From NCBI GenBank assembly GCA_002099365.1, contig MSED01000002.1, forward strand, positions 682,001-746,000: 64,000 bases of DNA. Direction: 5' to 3'. This DNA comes from Phialophora verrucosa (Eukaryota > Ascomycota > Eurotiomycetes > Chaetothyriales > Herpotrichiellaceae). The stretch's first letter is position 1, and the number at the start of each line of letters is the position of its first letter. Below are positions 1 to 11,188 of this stretch, in pieces. The notes below the pieces were generated by a model. That model was not told where the DNA came from, ran no database searches, and worked only from the letters and a program-made list of their open reading frames with translations. Position numbers and translations under genes: made by a program.

Positions 1-710
1 GATTATGCAGATGATACATGTGTGGGCCTACGGAGCCCCAGTCCCTCTTGAGCCTCTTGTTGTCTTCCTGTACCATGGCATTCATGCGTCTCAAAAGCTT
101 GACAGACGATATGAGAGACGAATAGATGGTGTATCTCCAGCCAGGGATGTAAAAGATGCCCACGCTCTCTTTCCAAGACCGCCACCAGACCGCCTCCGAG
201 TCTCGCACGGTCAGTATGAACTTCGCCCGGGGATATGCTGCGACCAATTCTGGGGTCAGGTCACAAAGAGGGCCGTCCAGAGTCGAACGGTATCCACGCA
301 TGAGCTTGCGTAGGCGCTCGATCGTTTCGGGGCCGGGCTGCCGACTTTCTTGCGGATTCTCGTTCAAGTACTTCAGAAAGGCAATCATATTCTCGTTATG
401 GTCGGGACGGCGGAAAAGTTCCTTCGTTTGTTAGTAGGAATTTTTGCTGTTGTGTCTCATGACTCACGACTCCATGATGGACCGGTCCAAAGCCGAGCAT
501 ATCCAGCGCAGCCCGAATCGAGGTTGTGCCTGTGCGCGAGAATCCCAGACAAATAACCTCGAGCTCAGCATTACTGCCAGGGTACCATTGGCTCGGGCCA
601 TGTTCGTCAGCGGAAATTCCAAAGGCCTTCCACAACCTACTCTCGGTTTCAGAGGGCATCGTTTGTGTTTTTGTTGGTTTACTGGAGGAGTCGAGTAGAC
701 TGGCAGCCAT
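1..710 (-). CDS. P-loop sulfotransferase-like protein (partial, C-terminus beyond left edge)
   Basis: Two exons are visible: 710..468 and 421..1, joined across a 46-bp intron (467..422) with a GTGAGT donor, a CTAAC branch site and a GAAG acceptor. The joined frame is open to the edge, giving about 221 residues. Exon 1 carries the P-loop-like motif GFSRTGTTS (residues 56-64) followed by an amphipathic helix. This is the 5'-phosphosulfate-binding loop of the fungal Sulfotransfer_4 family (often annotated as NAD-dependent epimerase or P-loop hydrolase). Exon 2 has the expected block ending in the KFILTVRDSEAVWWRSW motif. Family knowledge: such proteins are thought to be PAPS-dependent sulfotransferases, substrates mostly unknown. 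I chose the ATG at 710 because the frame upstream of it offers only GTG and TTG; an ATG at 656 is an alternative. The C-terminal third is missing only because the window starts here. Confidence 0.82.
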
Positions 711-2344
711 CACCAAACTGGATAGACCTAGGCAAGTGAGTTCTATGACCCTTCAGATGTATTAATACCACCAGAGTTGGGAGCTTCACAAATATATGGC
801 TGGCTTGCACGACCCGGCCGGTATGTCAGTCCTTAGTTGATCGCCAACTGGGACAGTACATCGCTTACTAGCGACGACATCCGCTCAGCTCAGGCGCACA
901 GTGTGCTATGCGGTGGCAAGATTGTCTCTGCATGATCTGCGTCCGACAAGCGGTACGCTCAAGAGAACGAAGAGATAGTGAAGCATTGACAAGGCCCAAA
1001 GGACAAACGGGTCTCGGGCTTGTGGAGTTTGACTCCGGGCTTCGGTGCTGCGAGTGCCGCCGTGGTATAAACCACTTCGGCGATGACATGTTCTCTAGGG
1101 TGGACAAAGTACTGGATTACTCAATGCGGAGTACGCGTACTCGGTACTGTGGTCAGGCAACCCAGAGAAGCCATGTTGGTGTGGGAGCAAGAGGCCACTT
1201 TTTAGTGGAAACAGGTAAAGCGCCCCGCTCGCACACTAGCTCGAGTAAGTGGGAGATGCCCACTAGTCGTAGTAGTACTAGCGGCTGCACGTGAGCCGCA
1301 CGGGCCTTGCGACGAACTGCCAGCGCTGCAGCAGGCTTCCAAGCTACCCCGCGTTAGGCACAGCTTCTCCTTTAATCATTGTTCCTCTGCCTGCCTCATG
1401 GGAGACAGGTTCGTTCAACTACTCTTCTACTCGTAGACAGCCTACCTTGGTGGCGACGCGATTGCTTTGGGGTCCATCTGGACTTCTCCGAACCTCTCGA
1501 GCCGCCTGTCACCGTCACGCATCGACGGCCGGATTCTAATCATGCGGCACACAAGACCTCCGACTCGTGTAAGTGTTACTTGCACGCGTTGTCGGAGAAA
1601 TAAGCAGCGCGTAGGTCACCCCCTTTCAAAACGAATTGAATTGGTAACCCATCATGTCGTGAAAAATTCGCTCGGGATTCTCGGATCGAGAACCAACCGC
1701 TCAAGGGATGCATCCCCTCGTGCTCAGAGTTGGTTGGGGAGAACCGTGAATTGCTATAAATTGAAGGACTTCCACCCCCGGGCGCGACGTTGGTCCTCTA
1801 GCTGCCTGAACGGTCCCCTGAAACGGAAGTTTGGACGGAGAGAGCGCGAGCCAAGGATCTGAGCTGAAAACACTTACGGAGTATCGCACTTCTTCAGCAC
1901 ACAATACGAGCACAACCTTTATGGCAACAGGCGACAGGCAGTCGGGCCGGATTGTCTGTGGACATGGCATGCCATTTTCTGCGAATACGAGCCGCCCCGC
2001 GAGATTGATGGGATGTTCCCTTTCCTGGTGCCCTCATATTCACCGATCTCGCGAAGCTTGGCGTAGCTGGGCCAGCCTGACCGTTCCCAAATTCTGGAGC
2101 GCACTCTCGTGGAGAAAACTATTATGACTTTTTGAAGCTGAATATTCGCAAACGGCTGTGCGAACAGCTGAAAAAAACACGAACTCGGCAAGCTAACAAA
2201 CACGAGTATCTCGTCCTCTGCGCTGGGCAAATCCACTCCTTTTCTTCGACACTTAATGCTGTTAAGCCTCCCACATATTGACATCACCGTCGTATAGGGA
2301 GTATATTGCACAAGTTGTATTTCTACACGATTGTAATAACAAAG
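711..2344. other. Intergenic region, no supported gene
   Basis: The reading frames here are short, mostly lack ATG starts and show no recognisable family. Around 1540-1610 there is a CTRCRRNKQR-like peptide resembling half of a Zn2Cys6 cluster, and around 1706-1725 a CIPSC peptide, but no correctly spaced six-cysteine motif can be assembled. It may be a relic of a transcription-factor gene. The stretch 1100-1160 is rich in GTAC repeats. Confidence 0.5.
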
Positions 2345-5149
2345 ATGGCCACTTCTGACACAGCGGTTGCATTTGTCGCGCTAGCAATTGCTGTGTTCGC
2401 TCTGTTAGTCTCGGTTGCCCAGCTGTTGTTGCAGTGCTTCGCGACCGCTGAGGGCCATCGAAACTGTAACAGCACTGTCATGGGAAAGTGGGCGCGTAGG
2501 ACCCACCGGCGTCCTCGACTAACTCAGCTTCGTGTCGAGGTTACTTTCGAGACACCAGAGATATTTCTGACGGGTCCTGATGTGGCAGAACGGGAGGGTC
2601 AATTCAAAATCATGGGAACAACCGCCTCACGAAACGATACGCTCACTCCTCTGGATGACTTTGATCCGGTTGAAGCAGTTGCACGGCAAATCGACGAAGA
2701 AGGCAAATCGGGTCAGAAGCAGCCTCCTCAAGCCGGGCCGACTGCGAACACTGCGAATGAGCTAGTGTCCTGGTTGCTACTCCTACATTGGCTGCATGAG
2801 ACGACGCGCGCGTCCCTGGATCTTCCAAATGCTACGCAGCCCCATAGTGTAGAGCAGACGCAGCACGGAAATGCCACGCAGGGCATGGTTGTCGTGAAGA
2901 CTATCCCAGCTCTGGTCTCGCGAAAGAGATCCTGGGATTTCCAGCCACACGACGCTGCTCGGCCATTGGCAACAAGCGTTGTGTCCGATATTGTGATCCT
3001 AGCACGCCGAATGGGGATGAGATGGAAAGATCTGCGGCCCGAGGATGGAGTAATGCATGCAGAAGGTCGCTCCCATGTTCTTACCTCGACAGTGTGCAGA
3101 TCTCTCGGGATAGTGTTACACTACAGCTTCAGTGGGAAAGACCGTTCCTTGGGGATTAGCACGTCGAATCACTCCCGGGCCAACACACTGCATCCAGACA
3201 AGGTTGAGGTTTACATCCCATCACCAGTTGCTGACATGCTTGGTTTTGGACTGATTGACGGCGATAGTCTGGGGTTAGGGGTCCCACGCCTGCGAGTAGG
3301 GTCGCAGCACGACATTGCCACAGCACTAGACAACCTTGACACCTCGGGAGCCTCGGGAGCCAAGTTGCGCACGGTACTGCGTGATTTTCCTGGCTTTACA
3401 TTTCGTATGGGTGATATTGTTGCGTTGACAGCGCCCATGGCTCATCATCTCGACTCACCGCTGGTCCAAGTGCCATCGCCTAGCGATAATGTCCACGGAT
3501 TCACCACGAATAGTTACGGGCGCGAACAATTTCGAACAGAACTGCAGAAGTACATGCAGAAATATCCAACCAAAAGGACGAAAGAGTACCGAGAAGAGGA
3601 AGAACGGTTGACAAAGAAGCAGAGCACAGAAAACTCACTGATCAGCCTATTTCCCAAGCCAAAGGGAATGCAGCTGGAGTTGATATGTGCAAAGCTCGAT
3701 GAACTCAAAGAGCTGTCCCCACTTTGGGAGACCGAACACGAATCTTGGGCTGTGAGGCGTGATCAACGTTATCTCCACGCTGTAGATTGTTGTTACGATG
3801 ACCTGACCAAGTACCTCCGGCAAGACGCTCGGTACCGGTACGTCGACCTTCTTGCACACCACATACGTCGATGCGTCTTCCGGCCATCCAGTCGTCCGCT
3901 GCAAGCATACTCGGCCGAAGACGAGGTCTCCCATTGGTTCAGAGAAATGGAGAACATTGGAACAGATATGGCGCTTGCAGGCCTCATTAGTAAAGAGGAG
4001 GTCCAAGAAGCCTGGATCGTGATGATGTTCCGAGCGTGCTGCTGGGGCGCGTGTCATTTCTTCGTCAATGGCGAAAGGGCCCCGTCCAAATGCTATGGAA
4101 GCCAATTACCGGTGTACATTGGCTAAAATCGGTGAGAAGCAATTGGTACTACGTCAATCTCGTGTTTTATGCGTGACAGTTCTTTTGCGGGTGATTTATG
4201 TTGTGCTCAATGACTCTGTTCCCCCTCCTCTGGGGGGCTGGGGGGGCCTTGGCACCTTCCCAGAGTACATGACCCCCTGAATCACGCTCAGAGGTATTGC
4301 TGTCCGGTAGCTATAGTCTGACGGGTCCTTGGGACCCTCAGAATTTAGTATGTGCGCCCAAAGAGTTATATCCGGCAGTAACGACATATAGCATCCATAG
4401 AATCGCATAGATCACAGACCGACGGGACGACCGCTCGGATGGCATTTGATATCTCCCAAGGGAAGCATCTTCTTGCCGCTGAGAGGCAGAGTCTCTCTCC
4501 CTGGACTTATGGCAAAATTATGCCTACGCAGTATCGTCAGTTTTGGAAGAACTTCACTGCCCAAGGGCTGCAGTGTGAATCTGTAGGGTGCATGAAGCTC
4601 ACATCGCTCCAGCAATGGAATGCCCGGACAAGTCGGAGTCGCTCAGCGACGCGTACCGAGAACTGATGAAGGTTGAAAATCTGGACCTGAATCGAACTCG
4701 AGCTATGCTTAGACTCGAGATGCCCGTACCTGGAGTTGAAAGCAGAGAGCAACGAATGTTGAGATGCCTCGGCTGCCTTGAGAATGTACACTGCCGTGAG
4801 GTGGCAGAGTCACGGAGTGCGCTGCTCTGGAAACAATGAATGCAGTCTTTCGCGCGTCGGAGCTACTTGTGGAAACGATGAGAATGAAGCATGTGTTCTG
4901 GTCGACCGCACTGAAAAAGTCCTCGCCACCGTTGGTCTTACCGCCCTTACAGTGAAAGATCAGGAGTATCTCCTGCATCGGCCATCGGATGTAGCTGGCT
5001 GGGCGGCGACTTTGGCTTTGAGGATGGAGAAAGCGGCGAAAGAAGTGATGAAGTTCAGAAATGATAAGAGTCAGGATCACTGGCGTGGCTTTAGGCTTGC
5101 GGAGAGATTTATCCCTTCTACGTGGGACAGACCCAGATACGGGCGATGA
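2345..5149 (+). pseudogene. Decayed fungal membrane-anchored protein gene (resembles proteins annotated 'modin')
   Basis: An intact frame runs 2345..4126 (593 residues) from an ATG in good context (AAAGATGGCC); the frame extends 13 codons further upstream without a better start. The N-terminus has one hydrophobic helix (about residues 6-31). It is followed by a VMGKWARRTHRR motif that I associate with a fungal-specific family sometimes called modin; function unknown. Downstream sequence still looks coding but alternates frames: 4120-4410 in a second frame interrupted by two TGA codons and others, 4420-4620 back in the first, 4588-4839 in the second, 4778-5149 in the first. At about 4830 the peptides on both sides join smoothly with a one-base shift beside an AAACAA run. 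This suggests a longer ancestral protein broken by at least three small indels. Unrecognised introns or assembly errors are possible alternatives, and the 593-residue part could still be expressed. Confidence 0.6.
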
Positions 5150-5828
5150 AATGTGAGAAGATCACGAAGTCTCTGCTTAGTCGTGGGTCGACCGCCACTG
5201 CTCGACTTGTCATCTTCGAACGCAACGACATATTGATGGCGCAGCGTATGAGTCCCGCTGCAAGGGAGTGAAAAGCCGCTGATCTGAAGGTTATAGCATG
5301 CGATGATCAAGCAATCGAACAACCGACAGACATGGCAACATTTGACGAACATGATCTGTACCTGCATTGGATATTGAGAGCCCAACACTGGGATTGTATT
5401 AGATAAAGAACCATCCATTTCTTCATCTCTGAGCGTTAGAGTTGTCTCAAGCCCTAAATACCTTATTCTCTTGTTTGGTCAATATCGACTTGGTCCCTGT
5501 AAAATAAAACAAATAGCAATAGTAAAACCAAACAGTCGAGCTTCTGTAGCGAGGCTGCTTTCACAAGACGCGAAAACAGCTTTAGGATGGACGGCAATCA
5601 GAGTCACCGATGCTTGGCACCTCCTCGATCCGGGGGGGAGGCGCCATGGGGGCCAGCAGTTTTCGCTGTTCTTGGCGTTGCTTTCTTCCTCCGCATCACA
5701 GCCAAACGGAAGAGTCAACACCACTTACTCTTCTATCAACCTCCCGTGACTTTGAGGAGCGCGAAATAGGCTGCGCCAGCTCGCGGGGCCTGCTTACAGT
5801 GAGTCTCTCCTCTCTACAGTCAGTCAAT
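5150..5828. other. Intergenic region / PRP3 promoter
   Basis: I see no supportable gene. The frame of PRP3 stays open upstream to 5610, but the first codon there is not conserved-looking. The pyrimidine-rich stretch 5795-5825 immediately before the PRP3 ATG resembles a 5' leader. Confidence 0.5.
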
Positions 5829-7580
5829 ATGGCAGACAGGGCGAGCAATGTGCTGAAAAGGCTTCACCCGGAAGACGATGACCTCGACAGCCAGAAACGC
5901 GCCAGGTCCAACAATGGATCTCCCCGTCCCACCACTCCGTCGGCCTCGTCGGCCGCGCCTGGAGCAAAACCAGACATGAGCGCGGCGATCGCTGCGGCCA
6001 GAGCGAGGGCCGCTGAAATCAAGGCCAAAATGGCAGCGAACAAACTGGGAGCAGCGAGCTCGCCTGCGCAGACAGCGACTGCCTCGCCGACTGCGCCTTC
6101 AAGTGCTCTGGATCGTATCGCACAGCTGAAAGCTCGAGTGGCTGCTGCAACTGGCCAGTCGGCGTCGCGTACAAATGCACAATCCTTCACTCCTCCAGTC
6201 TACGCCGAGGATGCATCAAAAGCACGAGGAGGGTTAAACATTGGTCTACATCCGTCGCTACTTGCGGATGCTCAGCAGGATTTGCAGAGGGCCCAGGGTC
6301 GCACGCCCCAACCTAAGTTCGCGACAGCGATGGGCAACCGCAGAACCGATTCACCTGCGCCAAAGGCACAACTTGACATCTCGGGACCCTCGCTAGAAGA
6401 GCTCAGAGACAATCCCTATTTCGATGAAAGCCTGGGGCCCCGAAGTGCGCTGGGGAAGGGTCGTCAGTCGCGGCAGCTGGTTTTCAACCAGAAGGGCAAG
6501 TACATTCAGCAGGCTGCGGCGCTCCGACGTCAGGCCCAACTCGAGGCCATGAAGAAGAAGATTGCCGAAAGAGCCAGGCAAGCTGGCCTGGAAGAAGATC
6601 TCGACACGGAGAAGGCGTTCCTTGTCCCGGCACCACCAGACTTGGAGTGGTGGGATGAAGGTCTGGTCAACGGCAAGAGCTACGACGCCATCTCCGATCC
6701 CAGAAACGTCAAGATCGACACTCCAGACAGCATCATCACGATCTACATCCAACATCCGGTGCTCATCGACCCGCCACAAGAGAAGAACAATCCAGCGCCA
6801 AAGCCCATGTACCTGACCGCCAAAGAACAAGCCAAACTTCGACGCCAACGGCGCCGAGCCGAACTTCAAGAACAACAAGCCAAAGTCCGCTTGGGTCTCG
6901 AGCCTCCACCTCCCCCGAAAGTGAAAAAGGGCAACCTGATGCGCGTCCTGGGCGAAGAAGCCGTCAAAGACCCCACCGCCGTTGAGGCCAGGGTGAACCG
7001 CGAGATCGCCGAGCGGCACCAGAAACACGTCGAGGAGAACGAGAACCGCAAACTCACAAAGGAAGAGCGGGCAGAGAAACTAGCCAAACAACAAGCCGAG
7101 GACGCTGCGCGGGGCATCCACGTCCGGGTGTACAAGATTGACAGTCTTGCGAATGGCAAGCATAGATACCAAGTGTCCATCAACGCCGAGCAGAACGCCC
7201 TCACCGGCGTATGCATCATGCATCCGAAGCTGAACGTCGTGGTCGTCGAGGGCGGCGAGCACAGTATTCGCAACTACGACAAGTTGATGCAGAACCGCAT
7301 CCACTGGACCGAGATGGAGGCCCCTCGTTCGGTCGAGGCAGGCAATCGCGAGGTCCTGGCCAAATGGCTCGACGCGTACGAAGAAGGGAGCAACGAGCTG
7401 AAGGACCTGAGTCTGAACAAGTGTGAACTGGTCTTCAAGGGCGAGGCCAAGCAGCGCAGCTTCCGGAAATGGCTGGGCGCGAGGGTGTGCGAGACGGACG
7501 CGCAGGCGAAGGATGTGTTGAGCCGGGCAAAGATGGAGAATTTCTGGGGTCTGGCCAAAAGTTTCAAGAGGGACTTGTGA
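5829..7580 (+). CDS. prp3: U4/U6 small nuclear ribonucleoprotein Prp3
   Basis: An intronless 583-codon frame. Prp3 is a core protein of the U4/U6.U5 tri-snRNP that binds the U4/U6 duplex and the 3' end of U6, so it acts in the nucleus in spliceosome assembly. The N-terminal 150 residues are Ala/Ser/Pro-rich and low complexity. Next comes the conserved PRP3 domain (about residues 190-430), with the signature WWDEGLVNGKSYD and a charged helical stretch rich in Lys, Arg and Glu. The C-terminal DUF1115-type domain (about 435-575) begins near VYKIDSL and contains the GVCIMHPKLNVVVVEGG strand. I chose the ATG at 5829 (MADRASNVLKRL) because it matches the expected start of the protein; the upstream 73 codons look non-coding. 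Length agrees with fungal and animal Prp3 (about 470-680). The gene converges on the M28 peptidase gene, leaving 589 bp between stops. Confidence 0.95.
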   Translation: MADRASNVLKRLHPEDDDLDSQKRARSNNGSPRPTTPSASSAAPGAKPDMSAAIAAARARAAEIKAKMAANKLGAASSPAQTATASPTAPSSALDRIAQLKARVAAATGQSASRTNAQSFTPPVYAEDASKARGGLNIGLHPSLLADAQQDLQRAQGRTPQPKFATAMGNRRTDSPAPKAQLDISGPSLEELRDNPYFDESLGPRSALGKGRQSRQLVFNQKGKYIQQAAALRRQAQLEAMKKKIAERARQAGLEEDLDTEKAFLVPAPPDLEWWDEGLVNGKSYDAISDPRNVKIDTPDSIITIYIQHPVLIDPPQEKNNPAPKPMYLTAKEQAKLRRQRRRAELQEQQAKVRLGLEPPPPPKVKKGNLMRVLGEEAVKDPTAVEARVNREIAERHQKHVEENENRKLTKEERAEKLAKQQAEDAARGIHVRVYKIDSLANGKHRYQVSINAEQNALTGVCIMHPKLNVVVVEGGEHSIRNYDKLMQNRIHWTEMEAPRSVEAGNREVLAKWLDAYEEGSNELKDLSLNKCELVFKGEAKQRSFRKWLGARVCETDAQAKDVLSRAKMENFWGLAKSFKRDL

Positions 7581-8169
7581 TGACAGAGAAGGGGTGGAAG
7601 GAAGGAGGAAACAATGGGTGTTGATTCTGGCATGCTTTGTGCGAGTATACAAAGACAATCCGGTTGCGTTCCAAGGAGCTGTGTCGTGAAGTCGATGGTG
7701 CTGTCTCGTTACAACTCGGCACTTTCTCCCATGAAACTGCCTTTATATGTTCCAGTGCCGAGCTGTGATGAGATTCTCAGTCAGTGCTGGTAGATACTGT
7801 AGATGATGTCGGAGCTCGCGGGTAGTACGCAAGCTCAAGTACAAGACACATATATTCAATCAACCACGGTAGCATACGTTATCGACATGAAAGGATCCCT
7901 TGAGTCTTCAGACCATCCCATCCATCCATCCTCCTCACTGCTGTCCCGTTCTTTTTATATCGACTTCGCTTCATCCTGAGCTGGCGCCGCGTTTTAACTC
8001 CATTCGCCTTGCTGCTACCTCTTGAGCTCGAAATTCTAACTGTAGATGACCATCAGAGAAGACAACGACCACTCTCGACAACTTTTCCCCACCACATCAC
8101 ATCGCTGTTTGCGGTGGAGACATTAATCGCCCTACACATTGGCAGTCTCGTCGTCCGCGCGGGTCTTCG
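7581..8169. other. Convergent 3' intergenic region
   Basis: Lies between two converging stop codons (PRP3 on + and M28 peptidase on -). No coding potential is seen. It presumably holds both 3' UTRs and polyadenylation signals, but no specific terminator can be named. Confidence 0.5.
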
Positions 8170-10731
8170 CTAAGCGTTCAACTTCGTCGCCGCATCCTTG
8201 ATGATCGATGCGATAATCTCCACCTGCCCCTGAGCCCCGTCCCAGTTACCGGCATCAATCATGTCCCGCACGCCTGGGAACGTGGCATCGTCATATCCAC
8301 TCCAGATCTGAGGCGCGAACACAACGTGTTTGAACTGCGTACGGTTCGCCAGCCCACCGCCTTCTCGCAAATCCAAGAGATGAGTTTCAAACTGTGCCAG
8401 GCGATCGTTGTGTTCGATCCGAGCCGCTCCCATCGCGTTGGACTCGAAGCCACCGGACCCGAAGACGAAGTCGCGCCACGACTGGTCGAAGTTGTGGAAT
8501 TGTTGGGATTGTCGGGATAGAAAGTCGATTGCCTCTTGTAGGTGGGAGAGATCGAGGGATTTGCCATCGGTTTGGACTTTGGCGTAGGCATCCAGCTCGT
8601 CGACGTACTTTGCAAGAGCTGGTGCGTAAGAAGTGACCTGGAACGAGAGGAGGGGTTTATCGGCCAGCTCGAGTATCAGAAGCGCCCAGATCTCGCCCAT
8701 GGCTTTATGGTAATTCCAATCCGGATCCCCAAACTTGGCCATCCACTCGAAATTGTCGTAGCAAGAGTGATAAGGAAATTTGGCGCCTTTGAAGAACATG
8801 TCGATCGAGGATGTGCCGACAATGTCTTGGAATGCAACAAAGTCACTGCCTGCGCCGAGCCCTTCGATTTGGCGACCTTGTTCGTCCCAGATCTCGCGGA
8901 TGGATTTTCCTGTCGAGGGGTCACTGACGCGGTTGATGACATGCATCAAGGGGTGCTCATATAATGGAGACGCAGAGGCGCGGAAATCGACGCCCGTCAC
9001 GCCGACGTCAACATTGAGATAGGCGATTCCATCCTCGCGTAGTTGGGATTCACGGTTCTCGACGTACTCGGTGCTGCCGATCAGATTGTACTCCTCGCCG
9101 TCCCAACTTGCGAACTCGATCGTGCGGAGTGGTCGCCAGCCCAGCCGCCGCAGCTCACCAAAGACACGCACGATTTCGAGCATGATGGCCGTGCCACTAC
9201 CTGGGTCCGCGGCCCCAGTGCACCAAGCGTCACGATGGTTCCCGACAATGATTTTCTTCTCGGGCTGTTCCCAGCCTGACATCTTGCCGAGGACATTGTA
9301 AATGGGCTGCTTGGCCTCTTCATCTTGGATGTTCTTGAGGTTGACTTTGGGCGATTCCTGATTTCCGGTCCAGTATTCCACCTCGGGGACGCCAACCCAG
9401 TCACCGGAGAACTGTTTGCCACGTCCCTTGAGCGTTTCTAGTAAGTGCTTTGCGTCATTCCAAGAGATGGGGATCGAAGGAATTTTGTTGAGGCCGGGAC
9501 TCTCCTCAGGCTTCAATCGCCTCTTGTTGTCGGGAGTCGACGCCCACCCCGGAGTCAGCACATCTCCAACAACCCACGACATGAGACTGACAGCGCCTCT
9601 CTGAACAGCGTCTGCCGGCATGAACCGTCCGTCAGGAAATGTGGGTCCTTGGACGAAGCCATCTTGTGCCGGATCGGAGTAGATGATACATCCAACGGCA
9701 CCGGCCAGTTCTGCTGCTTTGACCTTCAGCGCCCGGTCGCCCTGGGTACCATAATACCGAACGAGTACCACCGCGTCTTTGACAGATATACCTTCATCGT
9801 CAAGTCGCTGGAAATCCTCTCTCGATCCATAATTGGCGTATATCAATGGTCCCGTCACGTCGCCTGATTTCGAATGACCGTGAAACACCAGATCCTGCTC
9901 TTGATCCTCCTCGATCCTAGCCTCCCATTTCAGATCCTCCGGCTCGACAATCGCGACTCGCCTACCGCCCTTCCGTGGGTAGTTCAGATAGACCTCGTAT
10001 CGCTCCATCTGGACATCCTCCAGCTCACCCGCCTTGAAAAGCTCCGCAACCCATTCACCCAGAACATAGTTGCCTTCGGTGCCTGCGATATGTGGAAAAT
10101 CGGTTATGTGCTCCAAATACTTCTGCATATGTCCATGGTCGTTCATGTGATTTTGTACGAATACTCTGATAGACTCGGGGTCGTACATCTGACCCATGCC
10201 CATCCGATTTCTGCCAAAGGATAAGACGTCTGAGGCTATAAGAACATAGAGAACCCCCATAATAAGGAAGACGCCGAATAGTCGTCCCAGGATCACGACG
10301 CGATTTGCGTCCAACTGTTGGTAATTTATGCTCGGCCAACGTATGTTCGAGAGGTAGTTGCGGAAGGAGGGCAAGGACAGGGAGGAAAAGGAGTTCGTGA
10401 AGCTGGAGAAGGATTTGGACAGGCGATATCGCAGGAGGGATCGGTTCGAGGAGGAATCGCTGAGAGGGTCTTCGATGTCCATTTGCTGCATTTCCCGGCG
10501 GACGTCGATATCGCCATCTTCCTCTATGCCGTCGAGAGAGTCGAGACTCGGTCGCGCCGACTCGACGGTTGGAGGGCGATAGTTCCCCGCACAGACAAGA
10601 AGACCTTGCCTTTCCGCATCGTCGCTAATCTCTTCGGGACCCAGTCGCGATTGTGAGGAAGCAGGACGGGAGGAAGTGGCCTCCTCATAGGTGGGAATGG
10701 GCAGGTGTTCGTATTGCGCTTTGTCGCCCAT
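8170..10731 (-). CDS. Glutamate carboxypeptidase II-like M28 peptidase (Vps70/Tre1/transferrin-receptor family)
   Basis: An 853-codon intronless frame. This is a type II membrane protein: a cytosolic Ser-rich tail of about 143 residues, one helix at about 145-167, then a PA domain, an M28 zinc-peptidase domain and a C-terminal helical dimerisation domain. Unlike the catalytically dead transferrin receptors, the metal ligands look intact: H499 and D509 in HRDAWCTGAADPGSG, the catalytic pair E546-E547 in SWDGEEYNLIGS, an Asp in LNVDVG, and a His in PYHSCYDNFEW. Family knowledge links yeast relatives (Vps70, Tre1, Tre2) to vacuolar sorting and to ubiquitin-ligase adaptor roles. The tail motif LPIPTYEEA near residues 10-18 might serve such a role, but this is inference. 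The ATG at 10731 is chosen because the frame upstream has no ATG. The gene is followed on the same strand by the carboxylesterase. Confidence 0.93.
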   Translation of the reverse strand: MGDKAQYEHLPIPTYEEATSSRPASSQSRLGPEEISDDAERQGLLVCAGNYRPPTVESARPSLDSLDGIEEDGDIDVRREMQQMDIEDPLSDSSSNRSLLRYRLSKSFSSFTNSFSSLSLPSFRNYLSNIRWPSINYQQLDANRVVILGRLFGVFLIMGVLYVLIASDVLSFGRNRMGMGQMYDPESIRVFVQNHMNDHGHMQKYLEHITDFPHIAGTEGNYVLGEWVAELFKAGELEDVQMERYEVYLNYPRKGGRRVAIVEPEDLKWEARIEEDQEQDLVFHGHSKSGDVTGPLIYANYGSREDFQRLDDEGISVKDAVVLVRYYGTQGDRALKVKAAELAGAVGCIIYSDPAQDGFVQGPTFPDGRFMPADAVQRGAVSLMSWVVGDVLTPGWASTPDNKRRLKPEESPGLNKIPSIPISWNDAKHLLETLKGRGKQFSGDWVGVPEVEYWTGNQESPKVNLKNIQDEEAKQPIYNVLGKMSGWEQPEKKIIVGNHRDAWCTGAADPGSGTAIMLEIVRVFGELRRLGWRPLRTIEFASWDGEEYNLIGSTEYVENRESQLREDGIAYLNVDVGVTGVDFRASASPLYEHPLMHVINRVSDPSTGKSIREIWDEQGRQIEGLGAGSDFVAFQDIVGTSSIDMFFKGAKFPYHSCYDNFEWMAKFGDPDWNYHKAMGEIWALLILELADKPLLSFQVTSYAPALAKYVDELDAYAKVQTDGKSLDLSHLQEAIDFLSRQSQQFHNFDQSWRDFVFGSGGFESNAMGAARIEHNDRLAQFETHLLDLREGGGLANRTQFKHVVFAPQIWSGYDDATFPGVRDMIDAGNWDGAQGQVEIIASIIKDAATKLNA

Positions 10732-11188
10732 GATTATCGTCGCTGAGGGTGGTGTCCCGAAGGACGCCACTGACTACCGCATTATCGCCGATTCATTCGA
10801 AGTAAAGTGTTGGCGCGATGGTCATCGAGTCGACGTCAACAACGACCTTGCCCATGAAACGTATCAAAGGTCGAAGGTTGCCGGGGTCGACATCTACAGT
10901 AGACAACGACTGCGCCTCCCTAAGAGTCTCGGCCTCTCAGCGTTACGAATCCTCCAAGAGAAACTCCCCACTTGGACACGTTCCATCACCCGAGGTTCCG
11001 CATCCGATTGTGCTCACCAGGAACTCCCTTGCAACCGTAGACACCTGCAGCCGGCCGCTTGCATAAATGTGGTGCCAGGACGTAAGTGAATATATTGTAG
11101 GACTGCGACTTCTACATCATGTGCGACGAATTTGAGCTCACTGCGAGCTGACGACGTACAGACACATCTCGGTGCAACCAACAACTTA
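10732..11188. other. Intergenic region between two minus-strand genes
   Basis: 457 bp without a supported gene. It should contain the promoter of the M28 peptidase gene and the 3' end of the carboxylesterase transcript. Confidence 0.5.

Noticed and set aside
4196..4408. 70-codon minus frame inside the decayed gene
   Set aside because: Shadow of a G-rich stretch; the plus-strand frames fit the surrounding protein family better.
8259..8615. Minus and plus frames of 60-140 codons inside the M28 peptidase gene (8259-10656)
   Set aside because: They are shadows of a fully conserved coding sequence with intact catalytic motifs.
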